From assembly GCA_002402125.1 (NCBI GenBank), contig NVVG01000086.1:1939-8312 (forward strand): a stretch of 6,374 nt of DNA, written 5' to 3'. Below the pieces are notes generated by a model. It searched no databases. It saw only the letters and a program-made list of their open reading frames with translations, and was not told the DNA's origin. The stretch comes from Moraxellaceae bacterium. GTDB lineage: Bacteria; Pseudomonadota; Gammaproteobacteria; Pseudomonadales; Ketobacteraceae. How positions within the stretch are numbered: the stretch's first letter is position 1; each line of letters starts with the position of its first letter. Below, in pieces: positions 1 to 6,150 of the stretch. Both the position numbers and the translations under genes were made by a program.

Positions 1-1634
1 TGCTTGCACAGGATAAATTACGTCACAGTTTTCCCCATTGCTGGCGTACCAAAACCCCATTGATTTTTCGCGCCACTCCTCAGTGGTTTATTAGTATGCA
101 TAAAAATGGTTTGTTGGATGCCTGTAAAGAAGCCGTTAAGGATGTCCAATGGCTGCCCGAATGGGGTCAAAATCGCATAGAAGGTATGCTAGAACAGAGC
201 CCCGATTGGTGCGTGTCTCGTCAGCGTACCTGGGGTGTGCCGGTGGCATTATTTATCCATAAAGAAACCCAAACACTTCACCCTGAAACCCCTCGTTTGA
301 TCGAAGAAGTGGCAAAGCGGGTTGAACAAAAGGGTATGGAGGCATGGTTCGATCTTGATCCAGCGGAAGTGTTGGGTGCAGATGCGGAGGTTTACGAAAA
401 GGTCACCGATACCTTAGACGTTTGGTTTGATTCTGGAGTGACCCATGCGGCGGTGCTTGAGCGCCGAGAAGAATTACATGTGCCAGCAGATTTATATTTG
501 GAAGGTTCGGATCAGCATCGAGGTTGGTTCCAGTCGTCATTAAAAACCAGTATCGCTATCCATGGTAAAGCACCCTATAAATCCGTGTTGACCCATGGTT
601 TTGTGGTGGATAAAGATGGCAAGAAAATGTCCAAGTCCTTGGGCAATGTCATGTCGCCACAAAAAGTAATGAAGACGTTGGGTGCCGATATTATTCGCCT
701 ATGGGTGGCGGCAACGGATTACCGTGGTGAGATGACGGTGTCTGACGAGATCTTAAATCGTACCGCCGATTCCTATCGTCGTATCCGCAACACAGCACGT
801 TTCTTATTGGCGAACCTTCAGGGCTTTGACCCAGCAACAGACATCGTGCCAGCGGAAAAAATGGTGGCGCTTGACCGTTGGGCGGTAGATCAGGTAGCGC
901 AATTGCAACAAGAAATACAAAATCTCTACGAGACCTACCAATTTCACAGCATCTACCAGAGAATACATAATTTCTGTGCATTGGAATTGGGTAGTTTTTA
1001 TTTAGATATCATTAAAGATCGTCAATATACCGCTAAGGCCGACGGTCTACCAAGGCGTTCGGCGCAAACCGCTCTGTATCATGCTGTTGAAGCGTTAGTA
1101 CGATGGATTGCGCCGATTTTGAGTTATACCGCAGATGAGTTATGGCAGCACCTACCAGGAGAGCGTGGCGACACAATTTTCTTGGAACGTTGGTATGACG
1201 GTTTGTTTACGGCGGATGCTGACGGCGCCATGAATGCAGAATACTGGTCAACCATTCTGGCGGTAAAGACTGCGGTAAACAAACAGATTGAACTGGCACG
1301 TAAAGAGGGCACGGTGGGAAGCAGCCTAGATGCTGAAGTTGTGCTGTATTGCTCTGCGGAATTAAAAGCGGCACTAGATCAGCTGCAAAATGAATTACGT
1401 TTTGTACTGATTACCTCCAGTGCGACAGTGAAATTGGATGATGGGGCTGACGCGGATGTGTTGCCGGGTGAGGTGGATGGTTTGCGTGTGAAGGTTGCAA
1501 AATCGCCCCATGAGAAATGTGAGCGTTGCTGGCATCACCTCGAAGATGTCGGTCAACATACTGAGCACGCGACCTTATGTGGTCGCTGTGTGGAAAATAT
1601 TGAAGGTGAAGGTGAGACGCGGTTGTTTGCTTAA
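1..1634 (+). CDS. ileS: Isoleucyl-tRNA synthetase, C-terminal part (5' truncated by window edge)
   Basis: Class I aminoacyl-tRNA synthetase that charges tRNA-Ile with isoleucine in the cytoplasm. The reading frame is open from base 3 with no stop, and its first residues ([20 protein letters not shown], around bases 24-83) are typical internal IleRS sequence. The TTG at 60 is therefore an internal Leu codon, not a start. Visible motifs are SRQRTWGVP (from base 216), [23 protein letters not shown], and the ATP-binding KMSKS loop at 624-638. The anticodon-binding helical domain follows. The C-terminal zinc finger has Cys codons at 1518, 1527, 1578 and 1587 (CxxC...CxxC). KMSKS lies about 335 residues before the end, as in the E. 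coli enzyme of about 938 residues, so about 395 residues including the HIGH motif are missing to the left. lspA follows after 28 bases, the usual partner arrangement. Nothing unusual is seen in it. Confidence 0.98.
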   Translation, partial: LAQDKLRHSFPHCWRTKTPLIFRATPQWFISMHKNGLLDACKEAVKDVQWLPEWGQNRIEGMLEQSPDWCVSRQRTWGVPVALFIHKETQTLHPETPRLIEEVAKRVEQKGMEAWFDLDPAEVLGADAEVYEKVTDTLDVWFDSGVTHAAVLERREELHVPADLYLEGSDQHRGWFQSSLKTSIAIHGKAPYKSVLTHGFVVDKDGKKMSKSLGNVMSPQKVMKTLGADIIRLWVAATDYRGEMTVSDEILNRTADSYRRIRNTARFLLANLQGFDPATDIVPAEKMVALDRWAVDQVAQLQQEIQNLYETYQFHSIYQRIHNFCALELGSFYLDIIKDRQYTAKADGLPRRSAQTALYHAVEALVRWIAPILSYTADELWQHLPGERGDTIFLERWYDGLFTADADGAMNAEYWSTILAVKTAVNKQIELARKEGTVGSSLDAEVVLYCSAELKAALDQLQNELRFVLITSSATVKLDDGADADVLPGEVDGLRVKVAKSPHEKCERCWHHLEDVGQHTEHATLCGRCVENIEGEGETRLFA

Positions 1635-1662
1635 CCCGTCGGCCTAAAAATTAGAGATTATT

Positions 1663-2160
1663 ATGACTGAACAAGTAGAAAATACGCAGCCAACAGGTAT
1701 GTTGAAGTGGCTTTGGTTGGCAGGCTTGGTATTGGTATTGGATCAAATTACCAAGATACTCATTAGCAGTAGCTTTGTAATGTATGAAAAGGTGCAGATT
1801 ACACCGTTTTTTGATTTAACCCTGGCGCATAATCCGGGTGCAGCATTCAGCTTTTTGGCCAGTGAGGGAGGCTGGCAGCGGTGGTTCTTTACCGTAATAG
1901 CCGTTGTGATAAGTATAGTGTTAACCGTATGGATGCACAGATTACCGAAAACCGATAAGTGGATGGGCATATGTTTAGCGCTTGTGCTTGGTGGTGCATT
2001 AGGCAACTTAGTGGATCGAGTGATGTATGGTTATGTGGTGGACTTTCTCTCGTTTCATTGGGGAGATAATTACTTTCCGGCATTTAATATAGCGGACTCT
2101 GGGATTTCATTGGGAGCTTTAATGATGGCTATTGATGTAATAAAGAACCCGAAGAAGTGA
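1663..2160 (+). CDS. lspA: Lipoprotein signal peptidase (signal peptidase II)
   Basis: Inner-membrane aspartyl protease that removes the signal peptide from diacylglyceryl-modified prolipoproteins at the lipobox Cys. The product is 165 residues, normal for the family. About four membrane segments can be seen (roughly 14-34, 74-92, 102-120 and 140-160). The conserved motifs are present: HNPGAAFSF (Asn57), GGALGNLVDR (Asn115, Asp118), and the catalytic aspartates Asp127 in VVDF and Asp145 in FNIADS. The ATG at 1663 is preceded by a modest purine-rich site (AGAG at 1653-1656). It lies 28 bases after ileS and 45 bases before fkpB with no terminator-like structure, which fits co-transcription. The pairing ileS-lspA is widespread in Gram-negative bacteria. 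Confidence 0.98.
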   Translation: MTEQVENTQPTGMLKWLWLAGLVLVLDQITKILISSSFVMYEKVQITPFFDLTLAHNPGAAFSFLASEGGWQRWFFTVIAVVISIVLTVWMHRLPKTDKWMGICLALVLGGALGNLVDRVMYGYVVDFLSFHWGDNYFPAFNIADSGISLGALMMAIDVIKNPKK

Positions 2161-2205
2161 TCCGCGGCGAGAACCTATGCACCTGACTACACGAGAGAAA
2201 ATCTG

Positions 2206-2685
2206 ATGTCCTCACAAGATGCAATAATGGTGATAGGGCCTGGTAAGCGTGTCACCTTGCACTTTTCCGTCATATTGCTTGATGGCACGGTGCTTGATAG
2301 CACCAAACAAAAAGATCCAGCCACCTTTGTTGTAGGGGACGGTAATATATTGCCCGGCTTTGAACAATCGATATTTGGTTTGAAAGTCGGCGATAAACGA
2401 TCTGTGGTATTGGAAGCGGAGCAGGCGTTCGGACCCTACAACGAAGACAATATCCAGCGAATGCATCGCTCTCGCTTTAATCAAGATATTGCGCTTGAGC
2501 CGGGGGTTGTGATTTCTTTTGCAGATAAAAGTAAGGCCGAAACCCCCGGTGTTGTCAAAAGTGTTGAGGGCGATGAAATAGTTATCGATTTTAATCACCC
2601 ATTGGCAGGGCGAGATCTAACGTTTGATGTTGAAATTATTAATATTGTTGATGCTGACAGCCAAGCTGTACAGTTGATACCGTAG
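2206..2685 (+). CDS. fkpB: FKBP-type peptidyl-prolyl cis-trans isomerase, SlpA/FkpB type
   Basis: Cytoplasmic prolyl isomerase and probable folding helper. The 159-residue product has the split FKBP fold of the SlyD/SlpA group. The FKBP N-terminal part is at about 15-75, with [26 protein letters not shown] and [10 protein letters not shown]. An inserted-flap type chaperone segment follows at about 76-128, and the FKBP fold closes with [15 protein letters not shown] at about 130-147. It lacks the His/Cys-rich metal-binding tail of SlyD, which together with its place between lspA and ispH favours FkpB (SlpA). E. coli FkpB is about 149 residues, so the size is normal. The ATG at 2206 has GAGAG at 2193-2197, eight bases upstream. 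ispH begins about 20 bases after its stop. Confidence 0.95.
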   Translation: MSSQDAIMVIGPGKRVTLHFSVILLDGTVLDSTKQKDPATFVVGDGNILPGFEQSIFGLKVGDKRSVVLEAEQAFGPYNEDNIQRMHRSRFNQDIALEPGVVISFADKSKAETPGVVKSVEGDEIVIDFNHPLAGRDLTFDVEIINIVDADSQAVQLIP

Positions 2686-2696
2686 ATTATATGTAC

Positions 2697-2700
2697 GAGG
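2697..2700 (+). promoter_or_regulatory. Ribosome binding site of ispH, bearing on the start choice
   Basis: GAGG lies four bases before the first ATG (2705) and seven before the second (2708). The longer spacing is closer to the optimum and supports the second ATG. Confidence 0.5.
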
Positions 2701-2707
2701 CATAATG

Positions 2708-3649
2708 ATGGACTTAAAAATGGCAAACCCGCGGGGGTTTTGCGCAGGTGTTGATAGAGCGATTGCTATTGTTAATCGAGCCTTGGATGTGTTCGGTGAA
2801 CCCATCTATGTCCGTCACGAAGTTGTGCACAACAAATTTGTCGTCGATGGTTTGCGCCAGCGTGGCGCAGTTTTTGTTGATGAATTACATCAAGTGCCGG
2901 ATGATTCTATTGTTATATTTAGTGCCCATGGAGTCTCCCAACAAGTGCAACGTGAAGCGAAGGCTCGAGGCTTAAAGGTGTTCGATGCCACCTGTCCATT
3001 AGTAACTAAAGTACATATGGAAGTTGCAAAATATTCGGGTGATCATCGTGAGTGTGTATTGATTGGTCATGAAGGTCATCCAGAAGTCGAAGGTACGATG
3101 GGACAATATGACAGTGAAACAGGTGCGATTTATTTGGTGGAAAGCGTTGGGGATGTAGAGCATTTAGAGGTTCGTGACCCTTTGCACTTTGCTTATGTTA
3201 CCCAAACAACATTATCGGTGGATGATACCTCTGACATTATCGATGCATTGCGCAAGCGTTTTCCTGCGATAGAGGGACCGCGTAAAGACGATATTTGTTA
3301 TGCCACACAGAATAGGCAGGATGCAGTAAAGAAGTTGGCGTTGGAAAGTGACGTGGTGTTTGTTGTGGGTTCTCCCAATAGCTCAAATTCCAATCGTCTT
3401 CGTGAATTGGCGCAGCGCTGTGGCGCAGCGGCTTACCTGGTTGATAGCCCGGATCAGTTAGAAAGAAAATGGGTTGAAAATGTTGCTACTGTTGGAGTCA
3501 CTGCGGGAGCATCCGCCCCTGATGTGCTTGTGCAGCAAGTGGTCGATCGGTTGCGGGAGTGGGGTTGCAATCAGCCTTCTGAGCTAGAAGGGACGTTAGA
3601 AAATATTACTTTTTCTATGCCTAAAGAGCTAAAAGTTGTCTCCATCTAG
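2708..3649 (+). CDS. ispH: 4-hydroxy-3-methylbut-2-enyl diphosphate reductase
   Basis: Iron-sulfur enzyme (also called LytB) that converts HMBPP into IPP and DMAPP, the last step of the MEP isoprenoid pathway, in the cytoplasm. Counted from the ATG at 2708 the product is 313 residues. The three cluster cysteines fall at 12 (NPRGFCAG), 96 (DATCPL) and 197 (DDICYAT). The substrate-binding His41 (VVHN), His74 (SAHG) and His124 with Glu126 ([11 protein letters not shown]) are present, as are the VTQTTLS and [10 protein letters not shown] motifs. Two ATG codons are adjacent, at 2705 and 2708. I chose 2708 because it gives the same residue numbers as E. coli IspH and a better distance (seven bases) from GAGG at 2697-2700. 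It is the last gene of the housekeeping cluster; a 118-base gap follows. Confidence 0.97.
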   Translation: MDLKMANPRGFCAGVDRAIAIVNRALDVFGEPIYVRHEVVHNKFVVDGLRQRGAVFVDELHQVPDDSIVIFSAHGVSQQVQREAKARGLKVFDATCPLVTKVHMEVAKYSGDHRECVLIGHEGHPEVEGTMGQYDSETGAIYLVESVGDVEHLEVRDPLHFAYVTQTTLSVDDTSDIIDALRKRFPAIEGPRKDDICYATQNRQDAVKKLALESDVVFVVGSPNSSNSNRLRELAQRCGAAAYLVDSPDQLERKWVENVATVGVTAGASAPDVLVQQVVDRLREWGCNQPSELEGTLENITFSMPKELKVVSI

Positions 3650-3668
3650 ATTTTTCTGATTTTATTAG

Positions 3669-3674
3669 TATAGT
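3669..3674 (+). promoter_or_regulatory. Possible -10 element for the minor pilin operon (weak)
   Basis: The 118-base gap 3650-3767 between ispH and the pilin genes is strongly T-rich and is the most likely site for a separate pilin promoter. TATAGT at 3669-3674 matches the sigma-70 -10 consensus at five of six positions. The bases at the proper -35 distance (near 3646-3651) match TTGACA poorly, so this is only a candidate. TTTACA at 3678-3683 resembles a -35 box, but no acceptable -10 follows at 16-18 bases. No Rho-independent terminator hairpin is visible after ispH, so read-through from the housekeeping cluster is also possible. Confidence 0.2.
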
Positions 3675-3751
3675 TTCTTTACATTTATTTGTGCCGTATT
3701 TGTCTTCTTCTTTGTATTTGTTTTAGTGAAAGTTAAAACACAATTTTGTCG

Positions 3752-3759
3752 AAGGAGGG
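3752..3759 (+). promoter_or_regulatory. Strong Shine-Dalgarno site setting the start of the first pilin gene
   Basis: AAGGAGGG, eight bases before the ATG at 3768, is an almost full anti-16S match. It shows that translation starts at 3768. The in-frame GTG at 3726 would place this site inside the coding region and put 14 extra residues ahead of the prepilin leader. Confidence 0.85.
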
Positions 3760-3767
3760 GCGTAGAT

Positions 3768-4151
3768 ATGACGTATGGAAAAGGATTTACCCTAATTGAA
3801 TTGATGGTTGCACTAGCCATTATTGGAATATTAGCGATGGTAGCGATACCTTCCTATAGCAAAAGTGTTCAGCGGGCAGCGAGGTTGGAGGCGATCGGCC
3901 AAGTATTAGAATTGGCGTCAACCCTTAATAGGGTAAAAGTAACAACCATGAGTTATCAAGCTGGGGCTGGAAAGACAAGTCATACCGAACGGTATCATAT
4001 CGTCGCATCGTTAGATAAAGACGAAGGCTTTTTTATTAAGGCAACCCCAATCGATCAACAGGCACAAGATCGATGTGGTGAGGTTGTTTATTATGCTTCA
4101 GGGTTGTGGCTATTTGGAAACGGCCTAAGTTACGATGATTGTGTAAGTTGA
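3768..4151 (+). CDS. pilE: Type IV pilus minor prepilin, PilE-like
   Basis: Minor pilin subunit expected in the inner membrane and at the pilus tip or priming complex. The product is 127 residues. It has a short class III leader MTYGKG, with cleavage by the prepilin peptidase expected after Gly6. The mature protein starts FTLIELMVALAIIG with the conserved Glu at +5, followed by a hydrophobic helix ending near AIPSY. The tail has the PilE-type pattern: a KATP strand, then DRCGEVVYY (Cys103) and a C-terminal DDC (Cys125), the two cysteines probably forming the disulfide of the D-loop. It lacks the FimT/GspH-type helix pattern, so I favour PilE. By position (first gene, before pilV) it occupies the FimT/FimU slot, so it may serve that role. 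Its stop overlaps the pilV start by one base. Confidence 0.75.
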   Translation: MTYGKGFTLIELMVALAIIGILAMVAIPSYSKSVQRAARLEAIGQVLELASTLNRVKVTTMSYQAGAGKTSHTERYHIVASLDKDEGFFIKATPIDQQAQDRCGEVVYYASGLWLFGNGLSYDDCVS

Positions 4152-4705
4152 TGGGGCTCGATAAAACTCCCGTCGGAGCCAGTCTGGTAGAAATTTTGGT
4201 GTCACTATTAATATTGGGCATAGGCGTGGTCGGAGTTGTTGCCATGCAATTGCAATCTGTGATGGTAGTGAATGATGCATATCACCGAACTCAAGCAATA
4301 GCGATTGCACAAGATGTTATCGAAAGAATCAAAGCCAACCCTAGAGGCTGGCCTGATTTATATGTGTCGCAACAGTGGCGGGGTGTTGATTCGATGTTGC
4401 AGGAGCCATGTGCGAAAAAAACAATGCCTGTGGATGTGGGGCAAGGCTGTGATCTGGCAGAAGAAATTGCACGTTACGATCATTTTGAAGTGAGTAACTT
4501 GTTGGCCGTAGCTTTGCCTCAAGGGATAGTTCATATAGCGTATCAATGTTCAGGAAATAACTCTGCTGCATGTGTTGAGGTGGCTTGGGAAAATGAGGGT
4601 GCGAGTGCCTTAAAGGACTGTCGTGGAAAATCACTAGGTACAGTGGAGCAGGTATTAAATCATCATTGTGTTGCAGTTAGTTTTATGGCTTTTCAGAAGC
4701 TATAA
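4151..4705 (+). CDS. pilV: Type IV pilus minor prepilin PilV
   Basis: Minor pilin of the pilus priming/tip complex. The product is 184 residues from the ATG at 4151, which shares its A with the TGA of the gene before (TGATG), pointing to translational coupling; upstream TTG codons at 4139 and 4148 are less likely. The leader MGLDKTPVG is probably cut after Gly9. The mature protein starts ASLVEILVSLLILGIGVVG with Glu+5 present, but has Ala instead of the usual aromatic residue at +1. The PilV pattern continues with an AYHRTQAIAIAQDVIERIKANP helix region at about 43-64 and a YDHFEVSNLLAVALP segment at about 109-123. Six cysteines (87, 100, 133, 141, 157, 173) suggest disulfides after export. 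Other than coupling, no clear Shine-Dalgarno site is seen. Confidence 0.88.
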   Translation: MGLDKTPVGASLVEILVSLLILGIGVVGVVAMQLQSVMVVNDAYHRTQAIAIAQDVIERIKANPRGWPDLYVSQQWRGVDSMLQEPCAKKTMPVDVGQGCDLAEEIARYDHFEVSNLLAVALPQGIVHIAYQCSGNNSAACVEVAWENEGASALKDCRGKSLGTVEQVLNHHCVAVSFMAFQKL

Positions 4706-4720
4706 TTTATGGTTTTTCAG
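4682..4720 (+). repeat. Imperfect tandem duplication across the pilV stop codon
   Basis: The 15 bases 4682-4696 (TTTATGGCTTTTCAG) recur at 4706-4720 as TTTATGGTTTTTCAG, 14 of 15 identical, with a period of 24 bases. The second copy starts directly after the pilV TAA and stays in the same frame: it would read FMVFQ and then stop at TAG (4721-4723), against FMAFQ in the gene. Confidence 0.7.
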
Positions 4721-4749
4721 TAGGCAGGTTTCGGTACGAATATTTTAAT

Positions 4750-4755
4750 GGAGAG
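4750..4755 (+). promoter_or_regulatory. Ribosome binding site supporting the GTG start of pilW
   Basis: GGAGAG ends six bases before the GTG at 4762. No ATG occurs in frame upstream of the prepilin leader, so this site decides for the GTG start. Confidence 0.7.
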
Positions 4756-4761
4756 TGTGTT

Positions 4762-5502
4762 GTGCATGGGCGGAAATTTTCTTTAGGGTTAACACTTGTC
4801 GAACTTATGGTGTCGTTGGCATTAGGTTTGTTTATTTTCGCGGTGACACTAAAACTCTATGTTGATAATAAAGGAACATACAATCTGCAAAGGGCATTGT
4901 CGTTGATGCAGGAACAAGGGCGTTATGCGGAAGATCTGTTGGCTGCACAAATGAAGTTGTCAGGGTTTGGTGGGGCTCAGGGAGTGGTGAATTCTTTTGT
5001 GTTTTCAAGCAATTCAGATGGGGAGCCGTATGATGTGCTGGAAATTCAAATTGCCGGAGCTGGTACTGATTGTATGGGAGGACCGTTACAGGCCGGCTCT
5101 GGTGTTAAACGGAAGAGGTTCTATGTGAAGGCTGAGTCGCTGTTATGTTCTGATAGTGATGGTATTAGCGCACCTATTATTAATAATGTTGAATCGTTTC
5201 AAGTTGCTTATGGCGTTGATCTTGATCGCTCTGCATTGTTTGATGTTGGATATGGTAGTGCGGATATATATGTTGCAGGTAATGTCCTTGAAGCAGAAGT
5301 TAGTCCGCATGTGGTCAGTGTAAAAATCGCAATTGTTGTAAAAAGTGAACAAAAGATTAATTCAGGAAAATCGGCAGTATCGGGCAACCGTGTTTGGGTG
5401 CTAGATCGGTTTGTTCCCGATAGGTTTACCGCGTCGCCGGATGGATATTTGCGGCGTTTGTTTGTCAGTACGACAGCCATAAGAAACTTTGTGCATAGGT
5501 AG
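4762..5502 (+). CDS. pilW: Type IV pilus minor prepilin PilW
   Basis: Minor pilin of the pilus priming/tip complex. The product is 246 residues, somewhat short for PilW, and starts at GTG. The leader MHGRKFSLG is followed by the expected cleavage after Gly9. The mature protein starts LTLVELMVSLALGLFIFA, with Glu+5. PilW landmarks follow in order: NKGTYNLQRALSLMQEQGRY at about 37-55, LSGFGG at about 66-71, a Cys104/Cys129 pair that probably forms a disulfide, and VESFQVAYGVD at about 143-153. A VVSVKIAIVVKSEQ strand lies at about 184-197, and the C-terminal LRRLFVSTTAIRN matches the PilW end signature. It follows pilV after 56 bases and precedes pilX by 42, with no terminator between. No domain seems to be missing, so the shortness is probably in variable loops. 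Confidence 0.92.
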   Translation: MHGRKFSLGLTLVELMVSLALGLFIFAVTLKLYVDNKGTYNLQRALSLMQEQGRYAEDLLAAQMKLSGFGGAQGVVNSFVFSSNSDGEPYDVLEIQIAGAGTDCMGGPLQAGSGVKRKRFYVKAESLLCSDSDGISAPIINNVESFQVAYGVDLDRSALFDVGYGSADIYVAGNVLEAEVSPHVVSVKIAIVVKSEQKINSGKSAVSGNRVWVLDRFVPDRFTASPDGYLRRLFVSTTAIRNFVHR

Positions 5503-5530
5503 GATGGTTGGTTTTAAGGGAATATTTGTG

Positions 5531-5537
5531 AGGAGGG
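5531..5537 (+). promoter_or_regulatory. Strong Shine-Dalgarno site of pilX
   Basis: AGGAGGG lies seven bases before the ATG at 5545. A second GGAG (5541-5544) abuts the start codon and is too close to be the working site. Confidence 0.75.
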
Positions 5538-5544
5538 TTCGGAG

Positions 5545-6120
5545 ATGAATGCAATCAATGGTGTAATGGCTCGCGGGGTAATACTTGTAATGGTGATGTT
5601 GCTTTTGTTGTCGATAAGTTTTTTTGGGGTCTCGGCCCTAAGAAACGGTTTTTTTCAACAGTTAGGTGTAAATAGTTCACAAAAAGATGTTTATGCTTTG
5701 CAAGCAGCTGAATCTGCAATTAATGGTGTTCTAATTGAGGGGCAGCGAGTTGGAAAAGATAGTGTTTTCTTTCAAGAACTCATGAAAATAGGGAGGCAGG
5801 TCAACTGCCTTCAATCGGGTGTTCTTGTTAGTGGAAAAAGTACCTCCTGTCTGCCAATGGTTGGAGTTGGGTTGTCGCAGAGCATGGCATCTTCGGGGTA
5901 CCCTAATTCACTGTATGCATATGCCATTACAGAAAAAACGGGTGCGCTTCCAGTGGCAGGTTATGATGTTGAACATTTTTCATTTCATTTGTTTGATACA
6001 ACGGGGGTGGGGTACTTGGAAGGCGGGGCATCTAGTTATGCGTATGCGTATGCGAATACGCAACGCTGGAAGCGTTTTGGCATATCGGTAGGTTTTGATG
6101 CTTTGAAACCAAAAAAATAA
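5545..6120 (+). CDS. pilX: Type IV pilus minor pilin PilX
   Basis: Minor pilin of the priming/tip complex, found between pilW and pilY1 as in Pseudomonas. The product is 191 residues. A short leader ends in ARG (Gly11), followed by VILVMVMLLLLSISFFGVSA, one hydrophobic helix (about 12-31). If cleavage is after Gly11, residue +5 is Met, not Glu; a missing Glu+5 is known in the related GspK-type subunits and is not by itself a defect. ALRN and ALQAAESAINGVL (about 51-63) match the PilX N-terminal family signature. Cys88 and Cys102 may pair. The C-terminal part has FDTTGVGYLEGG and NTQRWKRFGI, like other PilX tails. Residues 165-170 are YAYAYA, encoded by three TATGCG units. pilY1 follows after 30 bases. 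Confidence 0.87.
   Translation: MNAINGVMARGVILVMVMLLLLSISFFGVSALRNGFFQQLGVNSSQKDVYALQAAESAINGVLIEGQRVGKDSVFFQELMKIGRQVNCLQSGVLVSGKSTSCLPMVGVGLSQSMASSGYPNSLYAYAITEKTGALPVAGYDVEHFSFHLFDTTGVGYLEGGASSYAYAYANTQRWKRFGISVGFDALKPKK
6037..6054 (+). repeat. Triplicated hexanucleotide TATGCG inside pilX
   Basis: Three perfect tandem TATGCG units (6037-6042, 6043-6048, 6049-6054), in frame with pilX and encoding Tyr-Ala three times. Gain or loss of a unit would keep the reading frame. Confidence 0.9.
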
Positions 6121-6150
6121 AACTGTCTATTTCAATGGAATGAAATTCTT

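Noticed and set aside
60..62. TTG as a start codon for ileS
   Set aside because: The frame is open to the window edge and the residues before it ([12 protein letters not shown]) are conserved IleRS sequence, so this is an internal Leu codon.
2212..2598. A 128-codon open frame on the minus strand opposite fkpB
   Set aside because: It lies wholly inside a well-supported gene, shows no recognisable motif and has no plausible ribosome binding site or partner.
3408..3430. Direct repeat TGGCGCAGCG (3408-3417 and 3421-3430) in ispH
   Set aside because: The copies are 13 bases apart, in different frames, and lie in ordinary conserved coding sequence; likely chance from Ala/Gln/Arg codons.
3694..3704. 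CCGTATTTGTC, resembling the AlgR site known upstream of the P. aeruginosa minor pilin operon
   Set aside because: It has two extra bases compared with the CCGTTTGTC-type core, and a single imperfect match in a T-rich stretch is not evidence.
5819..6091. A 90-codon + strand frame inside pilX
   Set aside because: It is out of frame with pilX, has no recognisable feature, and pilX is well supported over the same bases.
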